From Zetaproteobacteria bacterium (GTDB lineage: Bacteria; Pseudomonadota; Zetaproteobacteria; Mariprofundales; Mariprofundaceae), in the NCBI GenBank assembly GCA_021545625.1, contig JAJRVH010000156.1, positions 1 to 7,732 of the forward strand: a stretch of 7,732 bases of DNA, read 5' to 3'. Shown here in pieces: positions 5,570 to 7,732 of the stretch; the first letter of the stretch is position 1, and the number at the start of each line of letters is the position of its first letter. Below the pieces are notes generated by a model, which saw nothing but the letters and a program-made list of their open reading frames with translations, made no database searches and had not been told where the DNA came from. A program made the translations under genes and the position numbers.

Positions 5570-6301
5570 ATGTCTGCCATGCGCCCCTTTTCCCTTGCCA
5601 TCATCCTGCTGATCGCCCTCGCCGGCTGTGCCAGCGACACTGTTCTGAAGGACACTGCACAGAACGAATACGAGCATGCCAAAAGGCTTGTTAACAAGGG
5701 CGATTACGGACGCGCCGCCATCAACCTCGAACATTTTTCCTCGCGACACCCGTACAGCCGCTATACCACCCGTGCCGAACTGCTGCGCATCTTCGCCGCC
5801 TACAAGGATGGTCAGTATATCCTTTCGGAAACCCTGAGCGAGCGTTTTATCGATCGTCACCCAAGACATCCGAATGTGGATTATGCCAAATACATGCTGG
5901 CCATGAGTCATTATCGGGAACGCTCCGGAGCGGAAAAGGATCCGACCCAGACCATGCTGGCCATCGAGTCCTTCAAACGTCTGCTCAAAGAACACCCGCA
6001 GAGCAGCTACGCGCAGGACGGACGTCGCCATCTGCACAAGCTGTACAGCACTCTTGCCGAGCATGAACTGACCGTCGGCAGATTCTACTTCGATAACGAG
6101 CGCTATGTGGCCGCCGCCAATCGCTTTCAGGTCATCATCGAAAAATACCAGACCACCCCCTCGATTGAGGCGGCGCTCTATTATCTGGCGGCCTCCTATG
6201 CCAAACTGGGACTGAAGGAAAATGCCCGCCAGAGCGCCATATTGCTGCGCCACAATTATCCGAACAGCGACTGGTCCGGGAAAGCCGCCGCCTTCCTCTG
6301 A
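5570..6301 (+). CDS. bamD: Outer-membrane assembly lipoprotein BamD
   Basis: BamD is the essential lipoprotein of the BAM complex that, with BamA, inserts beta-barrel proteins into the outer membrane. The product has 243 residues (E. coli 245). A signal peptide ends in the lipobox LAGC with the lipidated Cys at residue 20; Ala follows, so it is not an inner-membrane retention signal. The mature protein is made of TPR helices: YEHAKRLVNKGDYGRAAINL (about 34-53), a second unit ending with the family signature HPRHPNVDYAKY (98-109), AEHELTVGRFYFDNERYVAA (163-182), and the final repeat ending HNYPNSDW. The segment between the signature and KDPTQ is about 10 residues shorter than in E. coli. The start may instead be the ATG at 5579 (MRPFS); neither start has a clear Shine-Dalgarno sequence. 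The gene follows pgeF by 10 bases, whereas in E. coli bamD is divergent from rluD. Confidence 0.92.
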   Translation: MSAMRPFSLAIILLIALAGCASDTVLKDTAQNEYEHAKRLVNKGDYGRAAINLEHFSSRHPYSRYTTRAELLRIFAAYKDGQYILSETLSERFIDRHPRHPNVDYAKYMLAMSHYRERSGAEKDPTQTMLAIESFKRLLKEHPQSSYAQDGRRHLHKLYSTLAEHELTVGRFYFDNERYVAAANRFQVIIEKYQTTPSIEAALYYLAASYAKLGLKENARQSAILLRHNYPNSDWSGKAAAFL

Positions 6302-6307
6302 CAGCGC

Positions 6308-6718
6308 ATGCAAGCATCGACCCTGACCCGTCTTTTCCTCCCAATCCTGTTGCTTCTGGCAGGCTGCGGTGATATCGAAAAGGCCCGTATCAACGAAATG
6401 CTGGATGCCCGCGATCTGGCCGTCAGCAACCGCGATATCGATGCCTACAGCCGTCTCCTGCTGCATAATTATCAGTATCATGGCCAGACCAAGGGCAGCG
6501 TCATCGGCCGCATGATCAGACTGTTCGATCAGTTCGACGAAACAAGGATGCAGTCTTTCGATCGCAACATCGTGCTGCTGGACGGTGAACACGCCCAGTG
6601 CGAACAGTCCTATCATCTGAAAGTCCGGCTCGGCGACCGCTGGCGCGAGATTACCCAGCGCGAACAGCTTTATCTGATCAGAACCGATGCCGGCTGGCGT
6701 ATCAGCGGCGGCCTTTAG
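6308..6718 (+). CDS. Small lipoprotein with an NTF2/SnoaL-like domain, function unknown
   Basis: This 136-residue protein starts 6 bases after bamD and is probably cotranscribed and translationally coupled with it (no own Shine-Dalgarno sequence). A lipoprotein signal peptide ends in LLLLAGC with the lipidated Cys at residue 20 and Gly at +2, so sorting to the outer membrane is likely. The mature part has the layout of a small alpha+beta NTF2-like domain. A first helix (INEMLDARDLAVSNRDIDAY) leads to a Y-Q-Y-H-G segment. A helix (VIGRMIRLFDQF) follows, then four beta-like strands, the last ending in the typical Gly-Trp-Arg-Ile pattern (DAGWRISGGL). Such domains bind small ligands or act as adaptors; no catalytic residues can be assigned. 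A role alongside BamD is inference from position alone. The stop overlaps the stop of fadE by 3-4 bases. Confidence 0.8.
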   Translation: MQASTLTRLFLPILLLLAGCGDIEKARINEMLDARDLAVSNRDIDAYSRLLLHNYQYHGQTKGSVIGRMIRLFDQFDETRMQSFDRNIVLLDGEHAQCEQSYHLKVRLGDRWREITQREQLYLIRTDAGWRISGGL

Positions 6719-6729
6719 CCCGTCTTTTT
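6706..6729 (+). terminator. Weak candidate intrinsic terminator at the end of the rne-to-lipoprotein gene train
   Basis: CGG (6706-6708) can pair with CCG (6720-6722), extended after a 2-base bulge by GC (6711-6712) with GC (6718-6719). A T-rich run follows (T 6723, C 6724, TTTTT 6725-6729). The stem is short and interrupted, and lies partly within the lipoprotein and fadE coding ends. I list it because the T-run is in the right place and no better terminator exists at this convergent junction. Confidence 0.25.
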
Positions 6730-7732
6730 CGATGCCGGCGGGCGCCTGAATTCGTCCTTCGCAAAATCATCGACCCGGATCGCACGCGCCACCGCCTCGC
6801 GGGCCTTCAGCAACAGCTTTCCTTCCTCGTCGCTGATATATTCCCCCTCCACCATGCGTCCGACCCATTCGTCGTAACCCTCGTTCGGCTGCCAGCGTTG
6901 CCCGGCCTCTTTCAGACGCGCCTCGACGGGCTCGGACTCCAGAGTCAGCCGAAGCGCATGATGCAGGCAACCGACCGGGTCGGCGACATCATGGTTCAGA
7001 TAAATACCACTCACCAGTTGCTGCCGCACTCCGGATGGCTGCATCAGCAATTCGGCCACCTGATGATTCAGCCTGTCCGAAGGTCCACGCAACCGGCGCC
7101 CCCACGGCAAAGCCCAGACACGCATTTTCCACGCCGCCAGTCTGTTCGGAAAATTCCGGATGATCGCATCAAGCGCTTCCTGAACCTGATAAAGGGCATA
7201 TTCGCAGGCCCAGGCGACCAGCGGCAGGGCATCTTCCGGCTCTCCGTCGTCATGGTGGCGTTTGAGCACTGCCGAGCAGAGGTACAGGTATCCCATTGCA
7301 TCCGCAAAACGACCGGACAGGCTCTCCCTGCGTTTCAGCGCGCCACCGAGCAGCAGCAGGGACACATCGGCCATGGCCGACATGGCGGCGGAAAAACGGG
7401 CTATCTGCCGGTAATACGCCGCCGTCGCGCCGGAAACGGGAGCAGGAGCAAGGCGTCCGTCGCTGATGCCGTACAAAAATGCCTGCGCGGCATTGGACAG
7501 CGTGTAGGCGATATGTCCAACCAGCGCCTGATCAAAACGCTCCAGCGCCGCAGCCTGGTCTTCCATCACGGCCGCTTCCATCTCCTCCTGCAAATAGGGA
7601 TGACAACGAATCGACCCCTGACCGAAAATCATCATGCTGCGCGTCAGGATGTTGGCGCCCTCCACGGTGATGGCCACCGGGACGGACTGATAGGTGCGCC
7701 CGAGATAATTGGCCGGGCCCAGACAGATGCCC
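6715..7732 (-). CDS. fadE: Acyl-CoA dehydrogenase FadE, C-terminal part (runs off the right edge)
   Basis: FadE catalyses the first step of fatty-acid beta-oxidation, FAD-dependent conversion of acyl-CoA to trans-2-enoyl-CoA. Only the last 338 codons are in the window; the E. coli enzyme has about 814 residues, so the N-terminal half lies beyond 7732. The visible part begins GICLGPANYLGRTYQSV and continues VAITVEGANILTRSMMIFGQ and GSIRCHPYLQEEME, close matches to the conserved FadE core. The rest is the long helical C-terminal extension (DUF1974 type) that separates FadE from ordinary short acyl-CoA dehydrogenases, ending with AIRVDDFAKDEFRRPP and a short basic tail. The frame is open to the edge, so the start cannot be judged. 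The gene is convergent with the bamD-lipoprotein pair, and nothing links it functionally to that operon. Confidence 0.92.
   Translation of the reverse strand, partial: GICLGPANYLGRTYQSVPVAITVEGANILTRSMMIFGQGSIRCHPYLQEEMEAAVMEDQAAALERFDQALVGHIAYTLSNAAQAFLYGISDGRLAPAPVSGATAAYYRQIARFSAAMSAMADVSLLLLGGALKRRESLSGRFADAMGYLYLCSAVLKRHHDDGEPEDALPLVAWACEYALYQVQEALDAIIRNFPNRLAAWKMRVWALPWGRRLRGPSDRLNHQVAELLMQPSGVRQQLVSGIYLNHDVADPVGCLHHALRLTLESEPVEARLKEAGQRWQPNEGYDEWVGRMVEGEYISDEEGKLLLKAREAVARAIRVDDFAKDEFRRPPASKKTG

Noticed and set aside
5399..6616. Long minus-strand open frame (405 codons) opposite pgeF, bamD and the lipoprotein
   Set aside because: It lies antisense to three well-recognised genes, crosses their boundaries, and its translation has no recognisable family character. 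It is an expected by-product of GC-rich codon use.

Overview
The window is a GC-rich, densely packed chromosomal segment carrying proteobacterial housekeeping genes. RluC divergent from RNase E, two RluA-family synthases, PgeF, BamD and a FadE-type acyl-CoA dehydrogenase together suggest a gammaproteobacterium or a nearby lineage such as Zetaproteobacteria or Acidithiobacillia. The short middle segment of BamD looks more like the alpha/zeta form from memory, so I do not assign a class. I see no phage genes, insertion sequences, tRNA, rRNA or CRISPR array.

Layout, left to right: a small two-helix membrane protein (+) meets rluC (-) tail to tail. A 489-bp divergent intergenic region follows and holds the rluC and rne leaders. 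A compact plus-strand gene train then runs rne, rluD, pgeF, bamD and an NTF2-like lipoprotein, with gaps or overlaps of about 10 bp or less. The train collides tail to tail with fadE (-), which runs off the right edge.

The main anomaly is in rne. The catalytic half reads intact from a GTG start at 1695, then an in-frame TAA (3096-3098) interrupts the conserved small domain. The same frame continues without any shift, first with conserved RNase E sequence and then an arginine-rich tail, to a TAG at 3816-3818. This could be a point nonsense mutation, a base error, a split RNase E made by restart, or readthrough; the sequence alone cannot decide. rluD begins one codon after that TAG, in the same frame, on a TTG with no visible Shine-Dalgarno sequence.

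Functionally the cluster joins RNA turnover (RNase E), 23S rRNA modification (RluC, RluD), peptidoglycan quality control (PgeF) and outer-membrane assembly (BamD and possibly the following lipoprotein). In E. coli, rne/rluC and bamD/rluD/pgeF lie at two separate loci; here they are one neighbourhood.
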